The notes: generated from the letters alone by a model not told the origin. DNA of 37,519 bases from Candidatus Saccharimonadales bacterium (GCA_035317825.1 DATHGB010000017.1:1-37519); one strand, 5' to 3'; positions 13,874 through 21,077 are shown, numbered from the stretch's first letter. Numbers and translations: made by a program.

Positions 13874-14719
13874 ATGGATATGGTTCAAAAATGGATTGCT
13901 GATAATGGCGTTGATGCACTTATTATCATCCTTGTTACAACTCTATTCTATATAGCGGGTAACTTTTTAGTAGGACGCGTTGTCAGACGTGCCGTACGCG
14001 TTCAAGGACGAGGTCGTGAATGGCATCGAAAAGACATTGAAAAGCGAGAAAAGACGCTTGTTGGCCCTTTTATGGTCATTTGGCGTGTCGTTATTATCAC
14101 GATTGCCGCATTTGTTTTTATCAAAGCACTTCTGCCATCAACCGACCTGGCACCGTTATTTGCCAGTGCGGGAATTATTGGCGTCGCGCTTGGATTTGGG
14201 GCGCAATCACTCGTTAAAGATTTTTTGTCGGGGATTTTTATTATTTCCGAAAATCAATACCGCGTCGGTGATATTATCGACATCGAAGGAGCTAGCGGTA
14301 CGGTAGAGCGCATCGGCAGCCGTTCGACCGTGCTTCGTGACGCGGATGGAAACGTGCATTATTTTCCTAATGGTATGGTCCAACATGTCATCAACAAAAC
14401 AATGGGATACAGTATGGCCAGGTTTTCTATTACCGTTGCCCCATCGGCTGACCTTGAACATGTTATCGAACTGATTAACCTAGCAGGTGAAAAACTAGCC
14501 AGTGAGGAAAAATGGCAGCCAAAAATCATCGAGGCTCCATCATTTGTATCCGTTGGAGAGTTCACCTCAACTACTGTCAGCTTGCTTATCTCTGGTAAAA
14601 CACAGCCGTCGGATCAATGGTCCGTTGCCGCTGAGATGCGTCGTCGCTTACTCGAGACATTCGAGAAAAAGGGTATTGAACTTGGCACTACCCTTCCCGC
14701 AGCACCACCTAGAAAATAA
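13874..14719 (+). CDS. mscS: MscS-family mechanosensitive channel
   Basis: A 281-aa channel that opens on membrane tension to release solutes after osmotic downshock. Hydrophobic helices are at about 12-33, 60-85 and 92-125; the third holds the pore sequence GIIGVALGFGAQSLVKDFLSG. The beta domain follows with RVGDIIDIEGASGTVERIGSRSTVLRDADGNVHYFPNG, the usual MscS sequence, then the alpha-beta C-terminal domain. An ATG 105 nt upstream is in frame but would overlap the divergent Sua5/YrdC gene and its promoter; the start at 13874 (ATG GAT ATG) has TATACT 7 nt upstream. The stop abuts the convergent gene with no terminator between. Confidence 0.92.
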   Translation: MDMVQKWIADNGVDALIIILVTTLFYIAGNFLVGRVVRRAVRVQGRGREWHRKDIEKREKTLVGPFMVIWRVVIITIAAFVFIKALLPSTDLAPLFASAGIIGVALGFGAQSLVKDFLSGIFIISENQYRVGDIIDIEGASGTVERIGSRSTVLRDADGNVHYFPNGMVQHVINKTMGYSMARFSITVAPSADLEHVIELINLAGEKLASEEKWQPKIIEAPSFVSVGEFTSTTVSLLISGKTQPSDQWSVAAEMRRRLLETFEKKGIELGTTLPAAPPRK

Positions 14720-15097
14720 TTACTGGTTCTCGGCTGTAGGCGTGTCAATTGATAGCGCTTGGTCGTTCATAACATCGCCACTAAATCCATCAACGGCCGT
14801 TACTTGTTTTACTTGTTTATCGTATAACGTTCGGAATTGATTAAGAGCTGATTGATCAAGCGTTCCTGTTGAAGGAAAGCTATTGAAGTCATTTGACTGC
14901 GAAGCTTGTTCGCGCACGGACTGAAAACCAGGCCGGCTCAGATCGAGTTGGGCCGTGCCACTGCTGTTATATAACGCCAGAGATATGCCAACCAAAAATA
15001 AAGCGATAATAATCGTAAAACCAATCAGCAACATGAATCGATGCTGCTGCCAACGGCTAAGAGTCGCGCCTTCGGCTACAAGTTGTTCTTCGCTCAC
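14720..15097 (-). CDS. Small bitopic membrane protein
   Basis: A 125-aa protein of unknown function. A cytoplasmic start of about 20 residues precedes one membrane helix at about 21-44 (FMLLIGFTIIIALFLVGISLALY). The rest is a polar, probably extracytoplasmic tail with many Ser, Gln and Asp. Its ATG overlaps the stop of the exported 180-aa gene by four bases, so the two are translated together. It ends one base after the convergent mscS stop. No Cys is present and no domain is recognised. Confidence 0.65.
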   Translation of the reverse strand: MSEEQLVAEGATLSRWQQHRFMLLIGFTIIIALFLVGISLALYNSSGTAQLDLSRPGFQSVREQASQSNDFNSFPSTGTLDQSALNQFRTLYDKQVKQVTAVDGFSGDVMNDQALSIDTPTAENQ

Positions 15098-15636
15098 TCT
15101 GTAACCCCCTTTGGTATAGTCTTAGCCAAAGCTTCGAATTCCTCTTTGTATCTTTGAATAATATCTTTGAGATTTACGGTATTTTCATGCACTACGAGGC
15201 GCTTTGCCCGTGCATCATTTACATTATCGTAAAATGCGACTGGCTGGTTGGTACAGTTAATCTTTAGCGCCTGAGACATTGCTTCCTCATACGACTTATA
15301 GTTAGCTCTAAATGCCATCAGTTCACGCTCGTAACCCGCTGCTGCGGAACTTAGCTTCGTAACGTCAAAACGATTAAGCGTGGCGCGGCTATTAAACGGC
15401 GTCATCAATTTCGTAGAGATCGATTCGTATAGTTGTCCCCTGTTAACACGCAGGAGCGCATCGCTCGTATGTAACTGGCTAAGTGTCGACTGTGCTTCAA
15501 TACAGTTGCTTCGAATGCGTGCGATGTGTTCTTCTGTCATAAGTCCGTCACTTTGTGCGTATACTGCCGAATGCAAAAACAGCACACCAGATAAAGTGAC
15601 GATTCCGACTGAAATAAAGATGAGGGAACGTTTCAT
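15094..15636 (-). CDS. Exported protein, helical
   Basis: A 180-aa protein with a clear Sec signal peptide (MKRSLIFISVGIVTLSGVLFL then SAVYAQS, cleavage probably after VYA at about 27). The mature part is mostly helical with two Cys (RSNCIEA and KINCTNQ), which could form one disulfide. The C-terminal stretch VNLKDIIQRYKEEFEALAKTIPKG is amphipathic. I do not recognise a family. It begins 8 nt after GATAAT on the minus strand, so it may be nearly leaderless, or it may be read through from the glycosylase gene 26 nt upstream. It is coupled to the membrane protein that follows by an ATGA overlap. Confidence 0.7.
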   Translation of the reverse strand: MKRSLIFISVGIVTLSGVLFLHSAVYAQSDGLMTEEHIARIRSNCIEAQSTLSQLHTSDALLRVNRGQLYESISTKLMTPFNSRATLNRFDVTKLSSAAAGYERELMAFRANYKSYEEAMSQALKINCTNQPVAFYDNVNDARAKRLVVHENTVNLKDIIQRYKEEFEALAKTIPKGVTE

Positions 15637-15662
15637 GCTTCTCTATTATCACCCTTCGGGGT

Positions 15663-16463
15663 CTATTTGGTCAAATGGAACTCATTATTACTTTTTTCAA
15701 TCAACCCATCCCTTGCTAGGCTAGCGAGAGCCGGCTCGAATCTAGGGTCTTTTTTGAACTTCTCACTCAAGATGTTGGCATCCTGTGCATCAGTCGCGAG
15801 CAAACGAATGATCTGTCCACGCATTTCACGGGCACTCCCTTCTAGAGGTGTTTGTTTTTTATAATGTTTACTTCTGGTAATCACGCTTGGATGATTCTTC
15901 TTTAGCCACGTACCATAATCCATCACCGCCCAGTAGAACTCGCGCGGATTAGTCGTATCTACCGTTTTCTTTACAAGCTTCGCCAACTCAACATCGCTTA
16001 TTTTAGCCTCGTCATTAAAGAAATGGTGAAAATAAACAGTGCGGACATTTGTCTCAATAAAAACAACTGGCTTATTAAACGCGTAGGCCATGATCGCGCC
16101 AGCGGTGCTTTGCCCTACACCCGGCAAGGCAAGAATATCTTCATATGCTTCAGGGAAAATACCTTCGTGTTCCGTCACTATCTTTTTCGCCGCTTCGTGC
16201 AAAAACTTAGCACGACGGTTATATCCAAGGCCGTTCCAAAGGCGAAGCACATCACCTAACGATGCACTGGCAAGTGTTTTTTCATCGGGAAATCGTTCAA
16301 TAAACGCATTGAATTTAGGAATAACGCGGTCCACTTGTGTTTGCTGCAACATAAGTTCACTGACCAACACATAAAATGGTCGTGTGTCCTGACGCCATGG
16401 CATATCACGGTAAAGCTTGTGGCTTTTTTGTTTAACTAATTCCTGAAAATCTGCTTCATTCAC
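15663..16463 (-). CDS. MutY-like HhH-GPD DNA glycosylase without Fe-S cluster
   Basis: A 266-aa base-excision repair protein of the MutY/Nth superfamily. Glu36 in LVSELMLQQTQVDR matches the MutY catalytic Glu; the helix-hairpin-helix is at about 109-120 (ALPGVGQSTAGA). At the catalytic Asp position the sequence reads VFIETNVRTV, so a Glu (Glu137) replaces Asp. The four Cys of the Fe-S loop are missing; the region reads VITRSKHYKKQTPLEGSAREMRG. This matches a distinct group often annotated as 'A/G-specific adenine glycosylase' or, misleadingly, 'HesB'. The last 45 residues look like a winged helix, not a MutT-like domain. I chose the GTG at 16463, which is 6 nt from a TATAAT box; in-frame upstream codons overlap the divergent msrA. 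Confidence 0.82.
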   Translation of the reverse strand: MNEADFQELVKQKSHKLYRDMPWRQDTRPFYVLVSELMLQQTQVDRVIPKFNAFIERFPDEKTLASASLGDVLRLWNGLGYNRRAKFLHEAAKKIVTEHEGIFPEAYEDILALPGVGQSTAGAIMAYAFNKPVVFIETNVRTVYFHHFFNDEAKISDVELAKLVKKTVDTTNPREFYWAVMDYGTWLKKNHPSVITRSKHYKKQTPLEGSAREMRGQIIRLLATDAQDANILSEKFKKDPRFEPALASLARDGLIEKSNNEFHLTK

Positions 16464-16469
16464 CTCTTC

Positions 16470-16492
16470 ATTATACCTAACCGGAGTATAAT
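16470..16492. promoter_or_regulatory. Divergent TATAAT boxes of the glycosylase gene and msrA
   Basis: Perfect TATAAT boxes occur on the minus strand at 16470-16475 and on the plus strand at 16487-16492. Each ends exactly 6 nt before its start codon (GTG at 16463 and ATG at 16499). The whole intergenic region is 35 nt, so both promoters overlap and both mRNAs should be leaderless. Confidence 0.65.
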
Positions 16493-16498
16493 AAGAGT

Positions 16499-17029
16499 AT
16501 GACAACATTTGTTTTAGGAGGAGGATGTTTCTGGTGCGTCGACGCGGTGTTCCGACGTCTAAAAGGGGTGACCAAAGTCGAAAGTGGCTACGCGGGCGGT
16601 CATACGGACTCACCAAATTATTACCAAGTTGCGTCAGGACAAACGGGACACGCCGAAGTTGTAAGTGTTACCTTTGATGAATCTGTAATTCCACCTGAAA
16701 CGATCCTTAATATTTTCTTTTCCATTCACGATCCAACCACGCTCAATAGACAAGGTGCCGATGTCGGGACACAGTATCGTTCAATTATGCTTTATCAAGA
16801 TAATGAACAAAAACAACTGTTTGAAAACGCCATCGAAAAGGCAAAAAGTATCTGGACAGGCACTATCGTTACCGAAATCAAACCACTAGAAAAGTTCTTC
16901 GTAGCCGAAGACGAGCACCAAGATTTTTTCAGTAAACAACCCGACGCAGGCTATTGCCAAATAATCATTGCACCGAAAGTTATTAAAGCCCGTGCCACAT
17001 ACACTAAATGGTTCAAGGAGGATGAATAA
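16499..17029 (+). CDS. msrA: Peptide-methionine (S)-S-oxide reductase MsrA
   Basis: A 176-aa enzyme that reduces methionine-S-sulfoxide in proteins and so repairs oxidative damage. The catalytic motif GGGCFWC has Cys10 as nucleophile. Conserved parts follow: GVTKVESGYAGGHTDSPNYYQVASGQTGHAEVVSVTFD, FFSIHDPTTLNRQGADVGTQYRS, and FFVAEDEHQDFFSKQPDAGYCQ near the C-terminus. Cys13 or the Cys in GYCQ may resolve the sulfenic acid. MsrB is not attached. It is the first gene of an operon with a metallo-beta-lactamase-fold gene and an AlkA-like glycosylase gene, and is predicted to be leaderless (TATAAT 6 nt before the ATG). Confidence 0.95.
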   Translation: MTTFVLGGGCFWCVDAVFRRLKGVTKVESGYAGGHTDSPNYYQVASGQTGHAEVVSVTFDESVIPPETILNIFFSIHDPTTLNRQGADVGTQYRSIMLYQDNEQKQLFENAIEKAKSIWTGTIVTEIKPLEKFFVAEDEHQDFFSKQPDAGYCQIIIAPKVIKARATYTKWFKEDE

Positions 17030-17659
17030 ATGAAAATCACAAAATACGAACATGCTTGTTTTACGGTAGAAAAAGACGGCCAGATACTCGTTGTTGATCC
17101 AGGGGCATTTACAACGGATTTTATTGCACCCGAAAACGTTGTCGCCGTTGTTATTACCCATGAGCATCAAGATCATTTTGACCACGAACAACTTGCCGCG
17201 ATTGTCGACAAAAACCCTGATGCGGTGATTATTGGCCATGAATCAGTCACCTCTAAAATCGAAGCATTTGAAACAAAGACCGTTCAGGCAGGCGATAAAA
17301 TTACCGTAGGCGAATTTGATCTAGAATTCTTTGGGGGCGACCATGCGCTTATTCACGACAGCATACCAAGAGCCGCGAACCTGGGCGTCATGATCAACGA
17401 ACTGCTTTATTTCCCCGGGGATTCGTTTACGTTACCTAATAAACCCGTTGACACTCTTGCGATTCCAGCAACAGCCCCGTGGATGAAGATTGGTGAAGCG
17501 ATGGATTTTTTGGTTGCCGTAAATCCTAGATTGGCCTTCCCTACGCATGATGCTATTTTGTCAGATGCAGGAAAAGGCTTGTCCGACAGCTTACTCGGCA
17601 GCATTGCATCCGCTAGCGGCACTGAGTATAAACGCCTAGAGACTCCGCTTGAAATCTGA
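17030..17659 (+). CDS. Metallo-beta-lactamase-fold hydrolase (UlaG/UPF0173-like)
   Basis: A 209-aa hydrolase. The metal site THEHQDHFD (near 43-51) fits HxHxDH, and later His residues in GGDHALIHD and FPTHDAI complete the dinuclear site. The overall form KITKYEHACFTVEKDGQILVVDPG resembles UlaG-like and UPF0173 proteins; substrates of most such proteins are unknown. It starts immediately after the msrA stop (TAAATG) with AAGGAGG 7 nt upstream, the classical internal-gene arrangement in this genome. Its last 11 nt overlap the AlkA-like gene, so all three are one operon. Confidence 0.85.
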   Translation: MKITKYEHACFTVEKDGQILVVDPGAFTTDFIAPENVVAVVITHEHQDHFDHEQLAAIVDKNPDAVIIGHESVTSKIEAFETKTVQAGDKITVGEFDLEFFGGDHALIHDSIPRAANLGVMINELLYFPGDSFTLPNKPVDTLAIPATAPWMKIGEAMDFLVAVNPRLAFPTHDAILSDAGKGLSDSLLGSIASASGTEYKRLETPLEI

Positions 17660-18293
17660 CCATTCCGCCCTGGTTCAACAAGCTGCTGATTACCTCGCCA
17701 AGCATGACCCTGTTTTGGCGTCCGTTATTAAAGCGCATCCATTGCCAACATTCGTGCCACACACCAATTACTATCAAGAACTTGTCGAAAGCATCATTAG
17801 CCAGCAGCTAAGCGTAAAAGCCGCGAGCGCGATCGAGAAGCGATTTATTGGCTTATTTGAAGATCAATTCCCTTCGCCTGAACAAATTTTATCACGCAGC
17901 ATTGAGGAATTCCGCTCTGTTGGCCTATCAAGGCCCAAAGCCGCCTATGTCCAAGATTTGGCGCGCAATGTTTTAGACGGCACGGTTAAATTTGATACGC
18001 TAGACCAACTTTCGAATGATGAAATTATTGCTGAACTGACAAAAGTTAAAGGCATCGGCGAGTGGACCGTTCATATGTTTTTAATGTTCTGTATGGGCCG
18101 GCTAGATGTTTTGCCAATAGGTGATTTAGGAATCAGAAACGGGGTTCAAAAACTATATAGTTTCGATCATGCACTCCTTCCTCAAGAAGTTACCTTGTTA
18201 GCAGAGGCAAACAAATGGACGCCATATCAGTCGGTGGCTAGCTGGTACGTTTGGCAATCACTTGATAATGCACCGAAACTTGAGGCAACATAA
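17649..18293 (+). CDS. AlkA-like DNA-3-methyladenine glycosylase
   Basis: A 214-aa HhH-GPD glycosylase that removes alkylated purines from DNA. The helix-hairpin-helix KVKGIGEWTVHMFLMF is at about 132-147 and the catalytic Asp is Asp159 in LPIGDLGIRNGV. The core begins SIISQQLSVKAASAIEKRF. It lacks the N-terminal E. coli AlkA domain, as in the short AlkA/Mag1-type enzymes. The start is uncertain: TTG at 17649 overlaps the upstream gene by 11 nt and has only a weak Shine-Dalgarno. Its ending runs into a bidirectional terminator at 18292-18317. Confidence 0.87.
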   Translation: MKSDHSALVQQAADYLAKHDPVLASVIKAHPLPTFVPHTNYYQELVESIISQQLSVKAASAIEKRFIGLFEDQFPSPEQILSRSIEEFRSVGLSRPKAAYVQDLARNVLDGTVKFDTLDQLSNDEIIAELTKVKGIGEWTVHMFLMFCMGRLDVLPIGDLGIRNGVQKLYSFDHALLPQEVTLLAEANKWTPYQSVASWYVWQSLDNAPKLEAT

Positions 18294-18317
18294 AACCGCT
18301 CTGTAACGAGCGGTTTT
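18292..18317. terminator. Bidirectional terminator between the glycosylase and YtxH genes
   Basis: AAAACCGCTC (18292-18301) and GAGCGGTTTT (18308-18317) form a perfect 10-bp stem with a 6-nt loop and A- and T-runs on both sides. It terminates the msrA operon on the plus strand and the YtxH operon on the minus strand. Confidence 0.85.
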
Positions 18318-18335
18318 ACTATAAGGTATTAAACT

Positions 18336-18713
18336 TTAACGAAGATTCTTTTCGGCGTCTTTTTGAATTTGGCTCGACGTACGTTTTGCTTCTTCGGCAA
18401 CACGTGCGGCACGAACTTTGGCTTCGTCGCCTAATTTGCCGGCTTCGGTTGCAACAACCGCTGCGGATCCACGAGCGCTTTTGGCGAAACCTTTGGCTTC
18501 GTCACCAACTTCGTGAGCACTTTTCTTTAGTGAGTCGCCAGCATTTGCCGCGACATCCTTTAGCTTGTCAGCTTTTTCAGCTGCTTGCCTTTTAGCTTCA
18601 AGAGCTTTGTTCTTGATATCTTTTCTAGTTTCTTCACCGCTTTTTGGTGCAAGTAAAATTCCTGCGACAAATCCAACGGCTGCTGCTCCGATAACGTGTA
18701 ATGCTTTACCCAT
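18336..18713 (-). CDS. YtxH-like helical protein
   Basis: A 125-aa protein. A short hydrophobic segment at about 5-24 (LHVIGAAAVGFVAGILLAPKSG) carries the GxxxGxxLAPxSG pattern of YtxH (general stress) proteins; it is followed by KSGEETRKDIKNKA. The rest is a long amphipathic helix rich in Ala, Lys, Glu and Asp with repeats of about 11 residues (KADKLKDVAANAGDSLKKSAHEVGDEAKGFAK), like LEA or apolipoprotein helices. It may lie along the membrane or the cell wall, possibly in desiccation or osmotic stress; function is inferred from the family. It follows a small membrane gene by 23 nt and ends at the bidirectional terminator. Confidence 0.8.
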   Translation of the reverse strand: MGKALHVIGAAAVGFVAGILLAPKSGEETRKDIKNKALEAKRQAAEKADKLKDVAANAGDSLKKSAHEVGDEAKGFAKSARGSAAVVATEAGKLGDEAKVRAARVAEEAKRTSSQIQKDAEKNLR

Positions 18714-18736
18714 AATTCTATTCTCCTTTTTGTAAA

Positions 18737-18952
18737 TTATTTACGAAATAGTTTGCTGACGTAACCCATAACTTTGACCGGTGACAACCATTCGGTCGCC
18801 GATGCAAGGTTATCCATTACGGCATTAACATTGTTAATAAGACGCTGAACTTTAACAAGTACAACTGTCATTGCGACGAGCATGGCTATAATAACTAAGG
18901 ACAGTAAAATAACTGCGATAGTTAGTAGCGTGACTACGACGTTCATATCCAT
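18737..18952 (-). CDS. Small membrane protein beside ytxH (DUF948-like)
   Basis: A 71-aa protein with one long hydrophobic stretch at about 5-36, beginning VVVTLLTIAVILLSLVIIAML, followed by a helical tail (VQRLINNVNAVMDNLASATEWLSPVKVMGYVSKLFRK). This resembles the start of DUF948 proteins, which are often encoded beside YtxH; the match is to general form only. It starts ATG GAT ATG with GAAAGGAG about 9 nt upstream. A promoter with an extended -10 (19091-19119) lies about 140 nt upstream and a second TATAAT lies nearer. It is the first gene of the two-gene YtxH operon. Confidence 0.7.
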   Translation of the reverse strand: MDMNVVVTLLTIAVILLSLVIIAMLVAMTVVLVKVQRLINNVNAVMDNLASATEWLSPVKVMGYVSKLFRK

Positions 18953-19090
18953 CGAGGTTTCTCCTTTCGCTGCTTACATGACTATACTTCTATTATATAG
19001 AGTTTGACGCCAAGTAGCAGTGATTTTCTTACACCAAGGGGTGTGATGGTTTGTAGTTTAGTGTTTGTGTTGATTATTCCAACATTTATT

Positions 19091-19119
19091 ACTATAGCAC
19101 TATTTTGACATAAGCGCAA
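19091..19119 (-). promoter_or_regulatory. Promoter of the YtxH operon with a long leader
   Basis: On the minus strand TTGCGC (19114-19119) is followed after 17 nt by TATAGT (19091-19096) with a TGC extension. It is about 140 nt from the first ATG, so the leader or a small RNA would be about 130 nt; it holds an ACACC/GGTGT hairpin. A second TATAAT on the same strand (about 18993-18998) may give a shorter mRNA. Confidence 0.55.
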
Positions 19120-19136
19120 TAGTCATATGGAACGCT

Positions 19137-20903
19137 TTAGTCATTTAGCTCTATTTTTAGAGAAAGATCTTTTAGCTGCGCCTGATCAACTTCGCTAGGC
19201 GAAGACATCATGACATCAATACCGGAGCCGTTCTTTGGAAAAGCGACAACTTCCCGGATGTTGTCTTCACCGGTAAGCACCATGAACATACGGTCAATAC
19301 CGAACGCGCAGCCAGCGTGTGGCGGAGCGCCGTATTTGAATGCGTTAATCATTGCGCCGAAACGTGAATCGACATATGACCGGTCGTAGCCAAGCGATCC
19401 GAAAGCTTCGTACATGACGTCTGGGTTGTGGTTACGAACCGCACCAGAAGAAATTTCGTAGCCGTTCATGACCATATCGTACTGGTCGGCAACAATATCT
19501 AATTTGTCATCAGATTGTAGTGCTTCGACACCGCCTTTTGGCATAGAAAACGGGTTGTGGCCAAAATCGATCTTTTTCGCTTTGTCATCCCATTCGTAAA
19601 ATGGAAAATCTACGATCCAAGCGAGGGCAATCTTGTTTGGGTCTTTCAGTTCGAAGTGATCGGCAAATTCAGAACGAAGCCGTCCAAGCACTTTGTTCAC
19701 GACTTCCCTCTTATCAACACCAAAGAATACGGCGTCTCCGTCTTTGGCTTGCAGCCGCTCTTTAATAGCAGTCAGTTCTTCGCCAGACAAGAATTTGGCA
19801 ATTGGTGATTTTGCCTCGCCGTTTTCGTACATAATGTAGGCAAGTCCGCCTGCACCTTCGCTTTTTGCAATGTCCGTAAATTTATCAATTTGCGAACGGC
19901 TAAGGCTTGCTCCGCCTTCGACGCGGATCGCTTTGACAACGCCCTTGTTCTTAAGCGTGTTTGCGAAAACGCTAAAGCCCGTATCGGTTAGTGCATCAGA
20001 TAAATCAGTCAGTTCCATACCAAAACGTAGGTCGGGTTTGTCAGAACCAAAACGATCCATTGCTTCAAGGTAAGGAATCCGTGGTACTTCATCAGTTACG
20101 AGTGTTTTACCCGCAAAACCAGTGACGAGTTGTTTGATAAGCGGTTCAACCGTTTGACGAACGACTTCACCGTCTTCGACAAATGACATCTCAAGGTCAA
20201 GTTGGTAAAAATCACCATACAAACGGTCAGCACGCGGGTCTTCGTCGCGAAAGCACGTCGCGATTTGGTAGTAACGTGATATGCCGCCTACCATGAGCAG
20301 TTGCTTGAACTGCTGTGGGGCTTGTGGCAATGCGTAGAACTTGCCAGGGTGAACGCGTGAAGGCACTAGGAAATCGCGAGCGCCTTCTGGGCTAGAGTTG
20401 GCTAGAATCGGTGTGGTTACCTCGGTAAATTCATTAGATTCCATATAATCGCGTAGCAATTTGTAATAAGCAGCTCGTTTTTTTAGCATCTCTTGCATCT
20501 TTGACCTACGAAGATCAAGATAACGATATTTCAGACGGTGTTCTTCGTTTGCCTGAGGTGCGTCTTCACGGACAGGAATCGGCAAGGGTTCGGATTTGTT
20601 AAGAAGCCGGATGTTTTCGGTAACAACTTCAATATCCCCCATTGGGATATTAGGATTTTTGAGTGTTTCGTCACGCTCTTTTACGATACCAGTGATTGAA
20701 ATAACGTATTCATCGCGGACTTGCTCTGCAAGTTTAAAAGCTTCGGCGTTTTCAGGTTGAATTACCAGCTGAATAATACCGGTGTGGTCGCGTAGATCAA
20801 TAAAAATCAGTCCACCATGGTCGCGGCGTGTGTGCACCCAACCGCTGACGGTCACTGTTTGGCTCATCTGCGCAGGTAGGTCGCGTACTAATGTTCGTGT
20901 CAT
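19137..20903 (-). CDS. aspS: Aspartyl-tRNA synthetase
   Basis: A 588-aa class II synthetase of the bacterial type that charges tRNA-Asp in the cytoplasm. The N-terminal OB-fold anticodon domain (SGWVHTRRDHGGLIFIDLRDHTG) is followed by motif 1, motif 2 (FRDEDPRADRLYGDFYQLDLEMSF), the GAD insertion domain (about 280-410), and motif 3 with GCAFGIDRMFMVLTG near the end. His29 in RRDHGG lies where discriminating enzymes often have Leu; from memory, His at this place goes with relaxed specificity for tRNA-Asn, so the enzyme may be non-discriminating. AAGGA lies 7 nt before the ATG. The leader upstream has a promoter, a short Asp/Asn-rich ORF and two hairpins. Confidence 0.96.
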   Translation of the reverse strand: MTRTLVRDLPAQMSQTVTVSGWVHTRRDHGGLIFIDLRDHTGIIQLVIQPENAEAFKLAEQVRDEYVISITGIVKERDETLKNPNIPMGDIEVVTENIRLLNKSEPLPIPVREDAPQANEEHRLKYRYLDLRRSKMQEMLKKRAAYYKLLRDYMESNEFTEVTTPILANSSPEGARDFLVPSRVHPGKFYALPQAPQQFKQLLMVGGISRYYQIATCFRDEDPRADRLYGDFYQLDLEMSFVEDGEVVRQTVEPLIKQLVTGFAGKTLVTDEVPRIPYLEAMDRFGSDKPDLRFGMELTDLSDALTDTGFSVFANTLKNKGVVKAIRVEGGASLSRSQIDKFTDIAKSEGAGGLAYIMYENGEAKSPIAKFLSGEELTAIKERLQAKDGDAVFFGVDKREVVNKVLGRLRSEFADHFELKDPNKIALAWIVDFPFYEWDDKAKKIDFGHNPFSMPKGGVEALQSDDKLDIVADQYDMVMNGYEISSGAVRNHNPDVMYEAFGSLGYDRSYVDSRFGAMINAFKYGAPPHAGCAFGIDRMFMVLTGEDNIREVVAFPKNGSGIDVMMSSPSEVDQAQLKDLSLKIELND

Positions 20904-20942
20904 ATAAATTCCTTGTTACGTAGTAATGGTAGAGGCTGGTGA

Positions 20943-20982
20943 GGGTCAATGGCTAAAAGCACGCCGAGCTTTTAGCCGACCC
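20943..20982 (-). promoter_or_regulatory. Large leader hairpin upstream of aspS
   Basis: Perfect 10-bp arms (20951-20960 with 20968-20977, loop of 7) are extended by five more pairs (20943-20947 with 20978-20982) after a 3-nt bulge. The stop codon TAA of the leader ORF is in the arm transcribed first. No U-run follows, so it is not a plain intrinsic terminator. A smaller hairpin (20983-20988 with 20999-21004) abuts it and contains the Asp and Asn codons. Confidence 0.7.
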
Positions 20983-21016
20983 GTTGATTATTGTCTGTAT
21001 CAACTCGCCATGTCAT
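20972..21016 (-). CDS. Putative aspS leader peptide
   Basis: A 14-codon ORF on the minus strand, MTWRVDTDNNQRVG, between the aspS promoter and aspS. It contains two Asp and two Asn codons within five residues (DTDNN). The ATG is 9 nt after an extended -10 box, so the mRNA would be almost leaderless, as for other genes here. The stop codon lies in the first arm of the large hairpin. This arrangement resembles leader peptides that sense charging of the cognate tRNA. It is short and was found by looking for structure after the fact, so coding is unproven. Confidence 0.4.
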   Translation of the reverse strand: MTWRVDTDNNQRVG

Positions 21017-21025
21017 ATTGGTGTT

Positions 21026-21034
21026 ATTTTACCA
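21026..21034 (-). promoter_or_regulatory. Extended -10 promoter of aspS
   Basis: TGGTAAAAT on the minus strand at 21026-21034 is an extended -10 identical to that of the 135-aa gene at 4129-4137. It starts the aspS leader about 115 nt before the aspS ATG. No good -35 box is seen. Confidence 0.55.
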
Positions 21035-21077
21035 CTTTATAGGAGTTTACACTACTGTAGACGTGTTAGTGATTGTT

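Noticed and set aside
16464-16616. Longer N-terminus of the MutY-like protein
   Set aside because: It would lie inside msrA on the other strand and cross both TATAAT boxes; the family does not have this extension.
20904-21077. T-box riboswitch before aspS
   Set aside because: No T-box sequence (AGGGTGGNACCGCG) and no terminator with a U-run were found.
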